Part shown: positions 14,622 through 14,638 of the stretch, piece by piece | How the letters are laid out: every line of letters begins with the position of its first letter | Numbering within the stretch: position 1 is the first letter of the stretch | Assembly: GCA_037441445.1 (NCBI GenBank) | Contig: JBBISE010000083.1 | Location: 1 to 14,638 of the forward strand | Origin: JAAYQU01 sp037441445 | GTDB taxonomy: Bacteria; Bacteroidota; Bacteroidia; Bacteroidales; Salinivirgaceae | Direction of reading: 5' to 3' | DNA length: 14,638 nucleotides | Notes under the pieces: model-generated | What the model saw: only the letters and a program-made list of their open reading frames with translations | Told to the model about the DNA's origin: nothing | Database searches by the model: none | Made by a program: the position numbers and the translations under genes

Positions 14622-14638
14622 TAAATTTGGGGATTATG
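14622..14638 (+). promoter_or_regulatory. -7 box and ATG at the window edge
   Basis: TAAATTTG (14622-14629) matches TAnnTTTG exactly, and an ATG occupies the last three bases (14636-14638). The box suggests a new plus-strand transcript, whose coding start may be this ATG (nearly leaderless) or one beyond the window. Confidence 0.35.

Overview
The window looks like a chromosomal segment of a Bacteroidota bacterium, probably of the class Bacteroidia. The evidence is the set of lineage-marker genes (porX, porW/sprE and gldH of the type IX secretion and gliding apparatus), the Mrp and alkyltransferase-like variants, and repeated promoter -7 boxes of the Bacteroidota form TAnnTTTG. There are no rRNA or tRNA genes, no CRISPR array, and no insertion sequence or phage gene. 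Base and codon use look even across the window. No stretch longer than 300 bases lacks a gene.

Positions 9561 down to about 923, minus strand, form one tightly packed run in the order ricT, gldH, trmB, an alkyltransferase-like gene, mrp, porW/sprE, porX, tsaE. The spacing supports a single operon: an 8-base overlap, a 4-base gap with a TTG start, a 62-base overlap, an 11-base gap, a direct TAA-ATG junction, an 82-base gap and an 11-base gap. A -7 box (TACCTTTG, 9588-9595) lies just upstream of ricT. A DUF1801/YdeI gene (202-849) follows in the same direction after 73 bases that hold a small hairpin. The run mixes three T9SS/gliding genes with genes for RNA handling (RicT), tRNA modification (TrmB, m7G; TsaE, t6A), Fe-S or P-loop carrier function (Mrp) and DNA damage recognition (ATL).

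Positions 9642-12598, minus strand, carry a porin-like outer-membrane protein gene with its own -7 box and a strong hairpin terminator. Upstream of it is an unrecognised membrane-anchored protein gene. That gene is divergent from rbfA.

Positions 12613-14638, plus strand, carry rbfA, a LolC/LolE-type ABC permease gene two bases downstream, an inverted repeat over the end of that gene, and a small helical protein of unknown function with its own promoter. A promoter box and an ATG lie at the very edge of the window.

I found no clearly new biological system. The most interesting signal is the physical coupling of T9SS components and their regulator to RNA-maturation genes. Lesser points are several translational oddities (62-base overlap, TTG start, stop-start junction) and two proteins that lack the usual cysteines of their families (Mrp, ATL).
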